DNA of 64,000 bases. Origin: Perilla frutescens. Taxonomy: Eukaryota > Streptophyta > Magnoliopsida > Lamiales > Lamiaceae. Each line of letters begins with the position of its first letter. The first letter of the stretch is position 1. A program made the translations under genes and the position numbers. The stretch covers positions 3,782,001 to 3,846,000 of the forward strand of contig BRKX01000014.1 of assembly GCA_026008535.1 (NCBI GenBank), read 5' to 3'. The notes beneath the pieces were generated by a model that worked only from the letters and a program-made list of their open reading frames with translations, made no database searches and was not told where the DNA came from. Below, one piece after another: positions 1 through 11,584 of this stretch.

Positions 1-1557
1 CTAGCAATTGTTGTTGTTGGTGGTCTCCTGTGTAATGAAAACAAAACATTGCAAGATTGGAGTCGTGTATCAAGAAATTTAAATTCAATATTAAGTGAAG
101 ACGATGAGCAATGTTCGAAGATACTAGGTTTGAGTTATAACCACTTGCCTTACTACCTGAAACCATGTTTCTTGTATATGGGGGCCTTTCCGGGGAACGG
201 GGAGATCCGTGTATCTAGACTCTTCAACTTATGGGCTGCAGAGGGATTTTTGGAAACAAACAAATCTAAAAGCTTGGAAGAGGTGGCAGAGGAGTATCTG
301 GAAGATCTTGTACAAAGAAGCCTGATTATGGTTGATAAGAGGAGTTGTAATGGCAAGATTAAAACTTGCAAGATTCATGATCTCTTAAGAAATGTTTGCT
401 TGCTAAATGCTCACAAGGAGAACTTTGTTGATTTTGGCAACCAGGATAGGGAGATAGGTCATGTTGGGGATGAAAATCGTAGAAGACTAGGCACTCAGTT
501 TCATGCTTTAGCTAATGCTAGTGATGAGTTGATAAATTCTTATGCTATGGCTCGTTCATTTATATGTGCTGGTGAAACCTTTCGTGATCTATCACGTATC
601 TATTCCAGTTTTAGATTTCTCCGAGTACTAGATGTAGTTGCAGCAAAGTTGTTTGTGTTTCCAGATGCAATTTTAAAACTTGTTCTTCTTAGATACCTTG
701 GTCTCAGTCTTAGAAGCCTCGAGCTCCCTTCATCCATATCACGACTCTGGAATCTACAGACAATTGTATTTCATTATACAGTTTCCAGCGGCCTCCGGAT
801 TCCTGTGGAGATAAGGAGTATGCCGAATCTGAGGCATCTCCATTTCAGGAGAGCTTTGTTGCCTGATCCTCTTCCTTTTAAATTTCTCCAGAGCAGTGCC
901 GTTCTGGAAAACTTACAAACGCTTGTGGGAATATTGGACTTTCGATGTACCAAAGGCATCCTCAAAAGTATTCCAAATGTTAAGAAATTGGGAATTTCTT
1001 ATGATGATTACAGTCGCGTAGATTGGTCAGAATGCCAGCTTGAATCTCTTGTCAATCTTCACCAACTTGAGACTTTGAAGATTACTGTGGAGTACCATCA
1101 TTTTACATCAGTTCCAAAGCTAGCATTCCCTCAGAAGCTCAAAAATCTGACTCTTATTGGTTGCAGACTTCCTTGGGAAACCATGAGAATGGTTGGCGCG
1201 TTGCCAAATCTTGAAGTGCTCAAACTGATATGCGAAGCATGCTCTGGCCCGTCATGGGAGACGGTTGAAGGGGAGTTCCCTCAGCTCAGATTCCTGCTAC
1301 TTGAACAGATAAACTTCACACTGTGGGAAACTGATGCAGAGCCCTTCCCGCGTCTTCAACGCCTTGTTATAAGGTCGTGTGCCATGCTAGAGAAGATCCC
1401 TTCTGCTTTTGGTGAAATTTCAACACTTGAGATGATCGAGTTGGATGACTGCCTTCCTTCTGCTGTGCATTCTGCAAGAGACATACAAGAAGAACAAGAA
1501 AGCATGGGAAATGAGGACCTCAAAGTTCTCATTAAGGGAAGATATGAGATGGAGTGA
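1..1557 (+). CDS. CNL-type NLR immune receptor, 3' part (5' end outside window)
   Basis: The reading frame is open from base 1. The window begins inside the GLPLAI (GxP) motif (LAIVVVGGLL at nt 1-30), so the coiled coil, P-loop and kinase-2 lie upstream. Visible parts are the RNBS-D/ARC2 block (LSYNHLPYYLKPCFLYMGAFP region, about nt 130-195), the winged-helix segment, an MHD equivalent reading IHD (KTCKIHDLLRN, about nt 361-390) and leucine-rich repeats to the TGA at 1555-1557. The protein ends with the QEEQESMGNEDLK tail shared by the NLRs here. NLRs of this class act inside the cell as nucleotide-dependent switches that trigger defence. The LRR region resembles the split gene at 38695-45991 and the gene at 47957. 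No break is seen in the visible part. Confidence 0.9.
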   Translation, partial: LAIVVVGGLLCNENKTLQDWSRVSRNLNSILSEDDEQCSKILGLSYNHLPYYLKPCFLYMGAFPGNGEIRVSRLFNLWAAEGFLETNKSKSLEEVAEEYLEDLVQRSLIMVDKRSCNGKIKTCKIHDLLRNVCLLNAHKENFVDFGNQDREIGHVGDENRRRLGTQFHALANASDELINSYAMARSFICAGETFRDLSRIYSSFRFLRVLDVVAAKLFVFPDAILKLVLLRYLGLSLRSLELPSSISRLWNLQTIVFHYTVSSGLRIPVEIRSMPNLRHLHFRRALLPDPLPFKFLQSSAVLENLQTLVGILDFRCTKGILKSIPNVKKLGISYDDYSRVDWSECQLESLVNLHQLETLKITVEYHHFTSVPKLAFPQKLKNLTLIGCRLPWETMRMVGALPNLEVLKLICEACSGPSWETVEGEFPQLRFLLLEQINFTLWETDAEPFPRLQRLVIRSCAMLEKIPSAFGEISTLEMIELDDCLPSAVHSARDIQEEQESMGNEDLKVLIKGRYEME

Positions 1558-2453
1558 TGTGCTTCCGAAATTTGATGGTAAAATGACATTTATTTTTTGT
1601 GTGTGTTGATGAATTTTCTTTACTTGTTGTTTGTTGATTATTGAGATTCTTCCTTCCGAGAGTTGATGGATCAATTTGCGGTTCTTTTTTCAACATTATC
1701 TTCCTGTTGGGATGAATTGTGATGGTAAAATGACATTTTTTTTCTTTTTCTTATGTATTTATTACTTTTTAATAAGTAATGATCGGGTGTGTGAGTTAAA
1801 AAAAAAAAAAGTAACGAAATATGATCATGCATACCATGATGATTATGGAATATGTTTCTTGGACTTAGATATTAAATTAGTTCCGAGTTATATAACTGAT
1901 CAAGATGATATATTGAATAGTTTAACTCGCACATATGATACACACTCGTAAGATGAGAATGTTAAGTTCCATTGACATTAGCGTGGTGACGTAAATGTAT
2001 ATACGTGGGTGCTTATTGGAGAACAAGTTCATTGAACAAACCAGTTAAAAATTCTTAAATGGAATTTATCGAAAATATGAATTTCTAAATTACAATAGTG
2101 CACAGTTAGTTCTTTGACTTGAGACACCATAGTAATTTTGTATTAATTATATCTCATTTTGATATAGTATCTGATAGCATGACGATCGTAAAAAGAGATC
2201 ATGTTGGATGTTATATTAATTAATAGGGAGATTAATGGAGTGATCAATAAAGGATCTATTACTCGATTGTCAAAAGAATCTTTCAATTAATTTTCATGAT
2301 TCATGATTCAGAAAACCTTGTCCAATGTCCGGTAAATATTAATTCATTAGTGAATTCATTGAATGAAAATGAAAATGTAAGTATTGTGTTAATTGCGTTT
2401 TTCATATTATTCCATAATTCAAGATTCAATCGGGAGATTAGATAATAGAATAA
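1558..2453. other. AT-rich intergenic, no gene recognised
   Basis: This stretch follows the NLR stop and should contain its 3' UTR. Short open frames such as 1676-1951 are low-complexity and resemble nothing known. No RNA gene or repeat family is recognised. Confidence 0.5.
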
Positions 2454-2892
2454 GGGCTTGTTTGCTAGATAGTATAAGGGTGAGATAAATACTTATGACA
2501 CCCTAATACTTTGTTTGCTAGCAATATTGAAGCCCATGATTATGCAAGGGCCAGGTATGTGTTAGACATTTATATGGTATAACTTATCACACCCTACTGG
2601 TGGGATATTTAATACCATACATAATTATTAAAAATTATAGATTAAAATAGCCTTACAGATATTAATTAAAAATATTATTATAGAATATTCACACAATATA
2701 TGGTAACTAATTAAAGGATATTTTAGGAATTGAAATTTTATAGAGAATCTAATACATCTAACCAAACAATATATTATTAATACATATATTTTAATACACC
2801 AAAACAAACATGATATTAATATCTTATACGGTCAAATACATTCCATGTCAAACACATCCAACCTTATACCATACAGCCTAGCAAACGAGCCC
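2454..2892. mobile_element. Tourist-like (PIF/Harbinger) MITE, 439 bp
   Basis: The left end reads GGGCTTGTTTGCTAG and the right end is its reverse complement with one mismatch (CTAGCAAACGAGCCC), giving terminal inverted repeats of at least 15 bp. The trinucleotide TAA flanks both ends (2451-2453 and 2893-2895), which is the 3-bp TTA/TAA target duplication of PIF/Harbinger elements. The inside is AT-rich and non-coding. Ends and target duplication are seen directly; the superfamily follows from them. Confidence 0.8.
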
Positions 2893-2895
2893 TAA

Positions 2896-4925
2896 TCGTA
2901 TGAGTATAACAATTTCTAATTAAATAGGTTTACTTGCTATTTTACCTAGTTATAGGTGATCATGCTACTTGCTAGATGTTCCCATGATTTGTAGGTTCTC
3001 AAAATTAAAGAGTTAATTTCGAGTATATTAATTTACTAGATAATTTAATAGAATAATATTTATTAGTTAAGTTGTAAATGTTACAAGCCTACTACTAATA
3101 CTAGTTGTGAACCTAAGAAGGTTACACAAATAGATTAGAATTGTATCGGTTGAATTGATTCAATTATTGAATCCCATTAATTAATGGTGTTAATTAATTG
3201 AGATTATTTTGGATTTAATTAGTTAAATCAAATATTCAATTAAAATGTTTAATTGGATTAAAAGTCTAATTCAAAATATGAATTAAATTAATTGGATTAA
3301 TTTAATAGATATATAAATTTAATTGGATTAATTTATATTGTGTAAAAATGTTAATTCTATTTTTGTGGAATTAATGTTGGATTAAAAATCTTAACAATCA
3401 AAAGATTAGGGGGGGGGGGGTTTAATGAGATTAAAAAAGTGATTAATGTGGAAATTAATCACCAATTGAATTGGTATTATGGTGGCCGATCATGTGTGAT
3501 GGAAAAATGATATATCTTTTTCTTATAATTTTCTTCATCCACATTATTATCTTGTTCTCCATTTTTACACTAAGCATATTTCTCCATACATTGATTACTA
3601 GTGAAATTGATACATGAGATACGTTCCAATCATGTGGACTTGATAGATGAGATACATTTGGATCTCTACGAGTATACGAGCAATTGATTACTACACACCA
3701 ATCACCAATCAGATTGCGAAAATGTGTGTGTATATATATATATTTATATATAATGATTAGATCGTTTTATATTACATCTTATTAACGTGAATCCAATGAT
3801 ACCTGTATTGTGAAATAATTGTTATTTCATGTTTTATAAATCTTTGATTTTCCGCCACATTTATGTATCCGATTCCAACACTCTCAACAATTTATATACA
3901 TATTTGACATGAGCACTCAAATTTCTTTTCTACAATTTGAACAAAACACTAATTTACTCTTACAATTTTTCTTTTTGTGCGATTTTAAAATTTCAAATTC
4001 TAAAAAATTATATGCCAAACACATCAATGTATTTGTCCCTTTTGTGGTGGCCAAAGACCAAATAAAAACTTCCAAATACATACTCCAAACTCTATTTCTA
4101 AATAAAATGATATATAAAATTTCAAATTCTAAAAAATTATATGACAAACACATCAATGTTTTATTATTTTATTTATAATAAAATTACTGTTTATAATTTG
4201 ATTCATACATTGCTAATTTGCCACTCCAACAATTTACACAGACTGGCAAGGTAACAAGTTGCAATCTTAACAAGTTTACTACTTGATTATTGTCTTTAAA
4301 ATTCATTGTTGAGGCAGCTAATAATGCAGCAGGCTTGTCATCTTCTTGCAGATTGTAATGGATAACTAACTAACTAACTATTCCAACAGGGTTTTGTATA
4401 CTTACTATAAATTGATAACTAACTATTTCAGCAAAAGATGGGATTTGTCCCAATATTTGGTTGTGTACTACACTACTACTATATAATTTTAGATTTATAC
4501 AAAATGAATGGTACGGTGACAAACAACACCACCACCAACAAATAATAATAATAATAATTTGTGAAAAGAATCACGATAAATGACATTTGGAGTCGGACCT
4601 AAATAAAATTGAGATTCAAATTCTACTTCAATCTTGCACAACCAGCACATCAAACAACCCTATGCAACTTAGTTCACACTTTTTACCCTATAACATTAAA
4701 CTTTCAATTATTTTATCATATTTGAATTTCGTACTAAATCACATTGCATATGTAATATTTATAAAATAAATATAAAATTAAACTTAATATGAAATAGAAA
4801 CCCCAATTGAATATTTGGTCGATTATGATAAAATGACGAGAGTTGTATTCTATTCTGAAGTATTCACAATTTTGATCAATAAGAAAGTTGAAAGAAATGG
4901 GAGATAAAATGAGCTGAAGTGATGA
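2896..4925. other. AT-rich intergenic, no gene recognised
   Basis: The stretch has TTAATTGGATTAATT-type simple sequence (about 3170-3340), a run of 12 G (3409-3420), a TG/TA microsatellite (about 3722-3752) and a short direct repeat (3987-4159). Open frames here are low-complexity. The last ~150 bp should include the 3' UTR of the minus-strand carrier gene. Confidence 0.5.
3987..4159. repeat. 44-bp direct repeat, two copies
   Basis: Positions 3987-4030 and 4116-4159 are the same 44 bp, with one mismatch (C versus A), separated by 85 bp. The repeat unit is AT-rich and non-coding. Confidence 0.85.
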
Positions 4926-6248
4926 TCATCCTAAACTAGACCTAGTAACTTCATATGCTAAGAAGCATGCAGCATTTGCAGGAACACTACGGGCCATTGC
5001 AGGCCCGAAACCCTTGTACAGGCCCTTAACTCCTTCCGCCTTCAATATCTTTCTGAATGCATCAATGGAGCCCGAATACTTGGGGTTCTTGTAGTCGTCC
5101 ACTTGGAGAACACTCTTGACAACATCAGTCGGGTAAACAGAAAACCAGAACGATGCTCCAGCTAACCCCCCGGCTATTATCAGAGAGCCTCTTCCCAAAC
5201 TGGAAGTGTCTTTCCCTCCTGCAAGATACTGCTTCAGCGCTTCATACACGCCAAACATAGCTGCATTCCCAGGAACCTCACGCGCCATGGTTGGAAATAA
5301 CCCCTTGAACAGACCTCTCGCGCCTCCTTCTGAATGAAGAACGTGTCTTGCCACATCCATTGGCCCGCCATATTTCACAGCAATAGCAGCATCCGGGCCC
5401 GCAGTTGCCAGCGCACTCTGGGCTTGTAATCTGCATCATGGAGCACATAAACAACAAAAGCCTTTGAAGTTTTCAGATGCTGAAGGGTGTGTTTGTGTGT
5501 GTATGTGTGTGTTTTAACATATAGCAATTAGCAATTGCAATCTATTGTTTGCCCCATTATAGAAAACATGAATATATGGAACAGAGCTATATATAAGAGG
5601 TGCCATTTTTTGACATGTTTCGTATAGGTCATATTAATAAAGCCAAGTTGGGCGTTGCAGATGCTACACTAGGTCACATGCACCAGCTGCAATATCCACA
5701 GTGTTTGAATAAATGCAGATGAATGTGTTGTATATACTACACCTAAGGTAGCATGCCATCTATAACACCACCGGATCAAGCAGTTTGAAGGAGCTCACAC
5801 ATGATGCAAATATAAATAACATTGTGGTTTAGTTAGAACTGGAATTGACGACTGACCTGCACTTGATCAATTCAGTGGGGCAAGCTAGAAAGGACACAGC
5901 GACACCGGCTCCAGCCCCGCAAACAACCTGCTGGCTGACAGTAAGAGGAGTACCAGGAGAAGACCTCAACAAACCCTCCATCTGGCCACGAACAGTGAAG
6001 AGCACTGCATTAAAGGCTGCCACAGTAGCAAGTGGGGCTCCCATGCCTTTGTACAAACCTCTCGGACCTTCTGCAGCTATTGTTTGTTTCACAGCATCTA
6101 TGGCACCGGAAAATTTTGGAGGCTGACCGGGAAGTGGAGCAGGTTGACTTTGGAGCTTGACCTTAATGGTGTCAAAGGGGTGCCCGCATATCAATTGTGC
6201 TGCCCCTCCGACAGTCCCAGCAGCTAGATCTTTAGCTACATCACCCAT
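4926..6248 (-). CDS. BOU: Mitochondrial carrier, BOU-type (two exons)
   Basis: Exon 1 is 6248-5857 and exon 2 is 5430-4926. The intron (5856-5431) has an AG|GTCAGT donor and a TGCAG|A acceptor, and together they give 298 aa. The start MGDVAKDLAAGTVGGAA, the three mitochondrial-carrier signatures (HPFDTIKVKLQ, CPTELIKCRLQ across the splice, YPTDVVKSVLQ) and the end ACFLAYEVTRSSLG match Arabidopsis A BOUT DE SOUFFLE almost residue for residue, and length is the same. The fold has three repeats of two membrane helices in the inner mitochondrial membrane. BOU was named carnitine/acylcarnitine carrier-like; later work ties it to glutamate transport supporting glycine decarboxylase and photorespiration. 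The gene is intact and is the only non-defence, non-transposon gene in the window. Confidence 0.95.
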
Positions 6249-8451
6249 CTACACAGTTTGTAATACAAGGAATGAAAATTTAGAGAGCAGATTTAGCAAG
6301 TATAAACAGATCCAGATAGTTGGATAAAATAATCTTGAGAGTTATCTATATTAAGATTTATACTTTATCTACTTCCAAACAGAAAATTGTGGCAATCATT
6401 TGACAAGCGGAAAACTTACAGGAAAAGTTTTTGTTCTTAAATAATAAAACGAAATAGCACGGCTTTTTATCAAAGTTGTTCGGATATGTATATCAACTAT
6501 CAAGTGAAGCTACCATTAACCTACTTATGGACTTTAGGCGCTAGAAAATCCTTCAAGGGCCAGCTATCAGCATTTCATCAGATTACCTTTCATCTATGAT
6601 TTGCTACATTTGGAATGACCGAAGATATGGTGATGTAATCAAACCAAAATTAAAGCAAGTTCCTTGTCACGTAGTAGGATTTCACTATTACTATCCGTAC
6701 TCTGATTAAGGTTCTAGACACCAAACTGTCAATGATAACTAACAACTCAACACTTCTCCACTCTCTAAATGCCATTCAAAACAAAAACCATCTCAATGTT
6801 CTTTAAATGATAATAGCGAATAAAATCAGAATATGTATCCCAAGGAACCAAAGGAAAAAAGTGTCATGATAGATTAAATAGCATATACCTTTGATCACTT
6901 GCAATTAGGAGCAATATAAAATGTTAAGCAAGAATTCCACATATACATCAGTGTCATTCTCAGGGCCTAGTAATATAGGGAACAACAGTGGGATGGTTTT
7001 CTTATGTAATTTGCTGAAAATTCATTAATAAAGTAAACAAACTGGTATCTCTTCTCAGACCCTAGATATAGCAATCTACTCGGGTTTAAGCCAAAGACTA
7101 CAGAATCTCTTGTCTACCTCCCTCTGTCAAAAGGCTGAGTTTATTTTATTTATTTTAGCCATGTTACCAAATTAACAAATCCAATAATTCCTATAATTTG
7201 GTGAATTATTATTAGTCATGCCTATTATAACAGTCTAACAGTGAGCCTAACTACGCCACCAGACTAAACTGATTAATTGACTGTAATGGAGGAGCTTTCC
7301 TTCTGTAGATGTATACATGAAAGAAAAGTGATTGACTTCTCTATCACAAACACATACAGAGCAACTACATGAGGACAAAGTTTTACAGTTTTTGAAGGCA
7401 GAAAACTTTCATTCCTCGATATGAAAAACCTTATGATCATTGATTTTGAGCAACATAAGACATGTGATTTTGTGTTTTGCAATCAATAGATATTAGCTGT
7501 TGCCACTATTATGTTCACATGGGGCATGCTAAAGAGCTGCATTTTCTCAATGGTGATCTTTTCCATGCTGTTAACAAAGGATCGAGATTTCATAGAAGAT
7601 CAATGTAATGCAGGTCAAATATGATAACTCATTTTCCTCTTCAATCAGCATTTCAACTCACCAATCATTCCATTCTCTCAGAATTCAAAATTTCAATCTC
7701 AATCACAAAAAACTAGAAACACATTACAAATGCCATACAGATTCTTATTACATAGCTCAGGGTGGCCTCAACCATATAAACAAGTACAGTCAAATGTCAA
7801 AACCAACCATCACTCTTTGCAAGATCACTTAGGAAACAGTATGATAAACAGAACTCACCTCATGACAGAGTTTCAAATACTACACCAGAATCCAGATAAC
7901 AATGTATCAGTACAACATCAAAACAACTTGAACAAATAGTTTTCGAGTTCCAACAGCGACATACAGTATTCTAGAAAGATTAAAAACTGCCCCACAGAAT
8001 CATACAATGATTTGATAAAGTTAAAAATCTCACCTTTACTCGTTCCCTTTAAATCCAAGATGAGTCTTGCAACTGATCAACTAAAAAAAACCACACTCCT
8101 TTGCGCTATAACACCAGAAATGCAATCTAAGATTTGAAATCGCACAGCAAGAAAGTCAATCAAAGCACTAATACAGCATAAATGATACAGATGGGGGCAA
8201 AAAAACTAAAACTAGTAAATACTGAAAGGGGTTTTAATTAGTTTTCACTCGGACCACATTAAAATCAGAAGATAGGCAGCAGTTTGCCTGCTCGAATCGT
8301 GGGGTGGGAAATTGACGATGATCGCCTTAGTGTATTTGATGCTTCATAATATTTATCAACGTATAAAATAGAATAAGTGGTTGGTGATGGAAAGATGCAA
8401 TATAGATGGAAAGCACACGAGTGAAATCTAAGACACGACAAACATGGGAAT

Positions 8452-8454
<3 letters not shown>
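6249..8454 (-). other. Upstream region of the carrier gene; probable 5' UTR intron
   Basis: A plausible acceptor (GTGTAG) lies immediately before the ATG on the minus strand. Good candidate donors facing it are AG|GTGAGTTC (boundary 7859/7858) and AAAG|GTGAGA (boundary 8034/8033). The leader may therefore be spliced over about 1.6-1.8 kb. This is inference; cDNA is needed to choose. No other gene is recognised. Confidence 0.35.

Positions 8455-8490
<36 letters not shown>
8455..8490. repeat. (GA)18 microsatellite, CT-rich on the gene strand
   Basis: A perfect 36-bp GA run reads (CT)n on the minus strand. CT/GA tracts are common in plant 5' UTRs and core promoters, and this one lies upstream of the carrier gene, near its expected transcription start. 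Confidence 0.9.
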
Positions 8491-8495
<5 letters not shown>

Positions 8496-9675
8496 ACCAG
8501 GGAAAAGTGGGTGAGGTGGATGCGGTCGGAGATGTTGGGCCGATACCAACCTCACAGAGCTCAACACCGTGACAAAAACTGAGAGGAAGAGAGTGGGAGT
8601 TACTAGAGCTAACTCCAATTCTAAACGCTTATTTAGTGTATATCCCGTGCTAAATAAGTGTAATTTCAAGGCTAATTGTTTTTAGTAATTTATTACTGAG
8701 CACTGAATATTATATCAAATAAGAATATTCTCTTAATGATTTAATTTTATATTATAATTGAAATATAAATATGCTTAATAATTTAGTATATTTAAAAAAT
8801 GATAATTATTCAAAATTAATAACTATTAATTGTATACTTTCAAAAAATATATAATATTAAAAAAATATACTATTAAAAAATTATAACATATATATAATGT
8901 GTTTGAAATAATAAAACTACTTTACATGATCATCAAACTCTTATAATTAGTAAAAAATATTACGAGACTATAGCACTTATGGAAATACATGCATATGTTT
9001 TGGTTTCAATGCTCATAATTAATATATTTTTGCCACATATATTCCATTAATGCATTTCGAAGCGCAATGTGAACATCTTTGTTTTTTTATTTCGCTATAT
9101 CGAGTAAGAAACTCGTTGAACCGAACATTAAATTAATTATGTTTTTATTGAAATTATTTATTTATTTGGATAATTTATAATTTACAAATTAAATTAAATT
9201 TATTAGATAATTCATTTAATAATAATTTTGAATAATAAAATATTGTATTAGATGATGTGAGACTCATCAGCACTAATTTGATGCAGCACCAAATTCTATC
9301 CTAAATTTGGAAATTTGGGGTAGGATATGGTGCTGCACCAATTTTGGACAGGATTTGGGACAACATTGGAGTGAATTTCTACCCTAAATTGATATTTTAG
9401 TCCAGCATTAGAGTTACTCTTAAAGGAGATGCTATTTGCACACTACACTTTTTACTCTTTGAACTATAAATTATTTTTTTTATTTTATTTTATTAATTAT
9501 AAATTTAACTAAATATTCTTACTAATAAAAAAATAAAAATTCGCGTCCTGTTAGAATTCATGGAGTCCGTTCGAAAATGAATTTTTGAATACTCCATATT
9601 TATTCGAAAATGCAAATTCGAACACACCATATTTTTTCGAAAATCCATTTTCGAATGAAATTATATTTTAAGAAC
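8491..9675. other. Intergenic, AT-rich, with one hairpin
   Basis: No gene is recognised. The stretch contains an inverted repeat at 9282-9337 and TTCGAAAAT-type short inverted repeats at about 9570-9660. It may hold an old MITE, but paired ends are not convincing. Confidence 0.4.
9282..9337. repeat. Imperfect hairpin
   Basis: TGCAGCACCA (9282-9291) and TATCCTA (9297-9303) pair with TAGGATA (9321-9327) and TGGTGCTGCA (9328-9337). Five bases in the left arm are unpaired. Function unknown; it may be a MITE remnant. Confidence 0.6.
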
Positions 9676-9995
9676 TGTGGATCCTAGTCTTTATTCCCGT
9701 CATGCGCCCCTTTCTTATCTTAGTCCAATTTTTGTTACCTCTCAGTTTCGAGAATGTTATATTCCTCATGTGCCGGATTTTAATTCCTCTCATAGTTCAT
9801 ATTTTGGTACCTTTCTTAATCTTAAGCGTGATATATATGTACGTTTTCTGTCTTGATATACAAAGAAATTCTTATAAATGCACATTTCGTGAGATATTGG
9901 TTATATGCTACTGAGCCAGAAAATCAAGATTTGCGTCCTGGCAATAGATGATTTCAGTTTCTCAAGAATATTCTTTACGCGGTGTAATGCTAAAC
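9676..9995 (+). pseudogene. NLR relic: hydrophobic linker segment joined to an RNBS-A piece
   Basis: This short piece aligns with 48330-48620 of the intact NLR at 47957. The region after GGATCC, the hydrophobic stretch (LVQFLLPLSFENVIFLM; ILVPFLILSVIYMYVF) and the sequence encoding QPENQD correspond in order. Directly after the IDDIS-equivalent the sequence jumps to VSQEYSLRRVML, which in the intact gene lies roughly 95 codons further on, past the P-loop. An internal deletion removed the P-loop region. Frame breaks are present and no coding function remains. It shows that the hydrophobic linker is an old property of the family. Confidence 0.75.
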
Positions 9996-10084
9996 ACTCT
10001 AAAATATTATTCTACATATATTTACCTTTTATTGCATTTAGAATTTGAAAAATACAATTATTATTATTTTTAAAAATAGTGTAT

Positions 10085-10229
10085 CTAATAATATATTATC
10101 CTAAACAGTTTGACTTTAATATATATATATATATATATATTAATTCTCCCCGTTGTTCATTACTTCTTGTTAAAAAATTGGAATAAGTAGGGCATAAACA
10201 AATTTTCATCATCTAATATTTTAATAATA
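10085..10229. repeat. Distal promoter segment shared in inverted orientation with 63230-63400
   Basis: The stretch from AATATATTAT through AAACAGTTTGACTTTAATA and the AT microsatellite to CATCTAATATTTTAATAATA matches the reverse complement of about 63240-63400. In the other copy this segment runs directly into the NLR promoter. Here it is separated from that promoter by the insertion at 10230-14362. Confidence 0.8.
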
Positions 10230-10609
10230 ACCTCCTTTGTCCCAGTAAGATAGACTGATTTAGATTTTCACAAGGAATAAGAAAAATATTGAGAAATACA
10301 ATTAATCAAAAAAATTTATAATATGCCCTTATTTATTTATTTAATAATGAATTAATACTTTAATGTAAACATATTAAATAGGAGTATATATTAATAAATT
10401 AATTAAATATATATAGAAATCAAGCTGTGTAAATAGGTAATTCTCGACAAAAGTAAATAGTTTTTGGGAAAAAACAACAACTTTTAAAAATAGGTAGTTT
10501 GTTAGGCAATTTGTACCATTAAATAGTTGGTCCCACACCTAATCACTGCCACACTCTATTCTTGTCAGTATTTTATTTAAACAATGCACGACCGAAAGGC
10601 TAATTTAAA

Positions 10610-10990
10610 ATTTTTCGATTATTATTGAGTCAGCATCGATTAATTTGTGGCATCGATTTAGAGTTAAAAAATATATCGATTAATTTTAAAAAATGTCTCC
10701 CTTAATTAGTTAAAACTAATGCATCGATTAAATTAAAAATTGGCTCCATTATTTAGTTAAAACTAAGGCATCTGTTATTTTAAAAAATCACACCTGTAGC
10801 ATCGATTAACTTTGTAAGCATCATCGATTATGTTGTAAGTTCATCGATTAACTTTGGTAAGGCATAAATTAATTTTAATGTTCATCGATTAAGAGCATCT
10901 ATTATTTTATAAGAAGCATTGACTAATTTTTAAGAATCATCGCACAAATTTTTAAAAGCATAGATTATTTTATTAAAATTGTGTCATTTT
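10610..10990. repeat. Array of CATCGATTA-type motifs (left block)
   Basis: About ten scattered copies of (C/G)ATCGATTA or TCGATTA, all in the same orientation, lie 20-60 bp apart in AT-rich DNA. Confidence 0.7.
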
Positions 10991-11584
10991 TTTTAAAGCG
11001 TCGATTATTTTTTTAAAAATGCCTAGAGGAATGTCATTAATCGTGAATACATGTGAAAGGTCATTCGCTTCATTAAATGAACAGATGGGGAAGGTAAGAC
11101 CGAATATGTCAAAGGTTAGTGGCTTCATTAAATGAAAAGAAGGGGAAGGTGGGCATGCTTTTAATGTATTGTAAAGAGGTAGGTTAAAATTTAGAATAAA
11201 TAGGCACCATCCGAGCTCATTTACCATGCTATTTCACACCACAATACAATCATAATTGATATACAAGCGACTAAGAAGAGCAAGAGTTGGAGAAATTTTT
11301 TGGAGCAAGCCGGGCGAAGATCCGAAGAAAGTGCACCCAAATTTCCACCAATTTGCAAAGGTAAGTTTCTTAGTCTCCATCTTTTTTAGCTTAGTTTGTA
11401 TATATTGCATGTGTTGTTAGATTTAATTTGAAAATAAACGACAGAGAGAGATACGCATGTCGTAGCCTTTTATTTGTAATGTAATATATTGATGATTTTC
11501 ATGTTTTTTACTATAATCATGGCTATTAGAATTAATCTAGTTAATTTTTAGAATTAGTGGAGGCTCTAAGAATTAATATATGCT

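Noticed and set aside
1676..1951. Open frame of 91 codons after the first NLR
   Set aside because: Low-complexity F/Y-rich translation, no start context, no similarity to known proteins; in the downstream UTR/intergenic DNA.
3909..4178. Open frame of 89 codons
   Set aside because: Produced by the 44-bp direct repeat (NSKKLYAKHINV twice) in AT-rich DNA; not a gene.
8265..8669. Open frame with an SLSLSLSLS run, minus strand
   Set aside because: The serine-leucine run is just the (GA)n microsatellite; it is the leader/promoter of the carrier gene.
8600..9420. Possible 800-bp MITE between AGAGCTAACTCCAATT and TAGAGTTACTCTT
   Set aside because: The two ends pair only over a few bases and no target duplication is visible.
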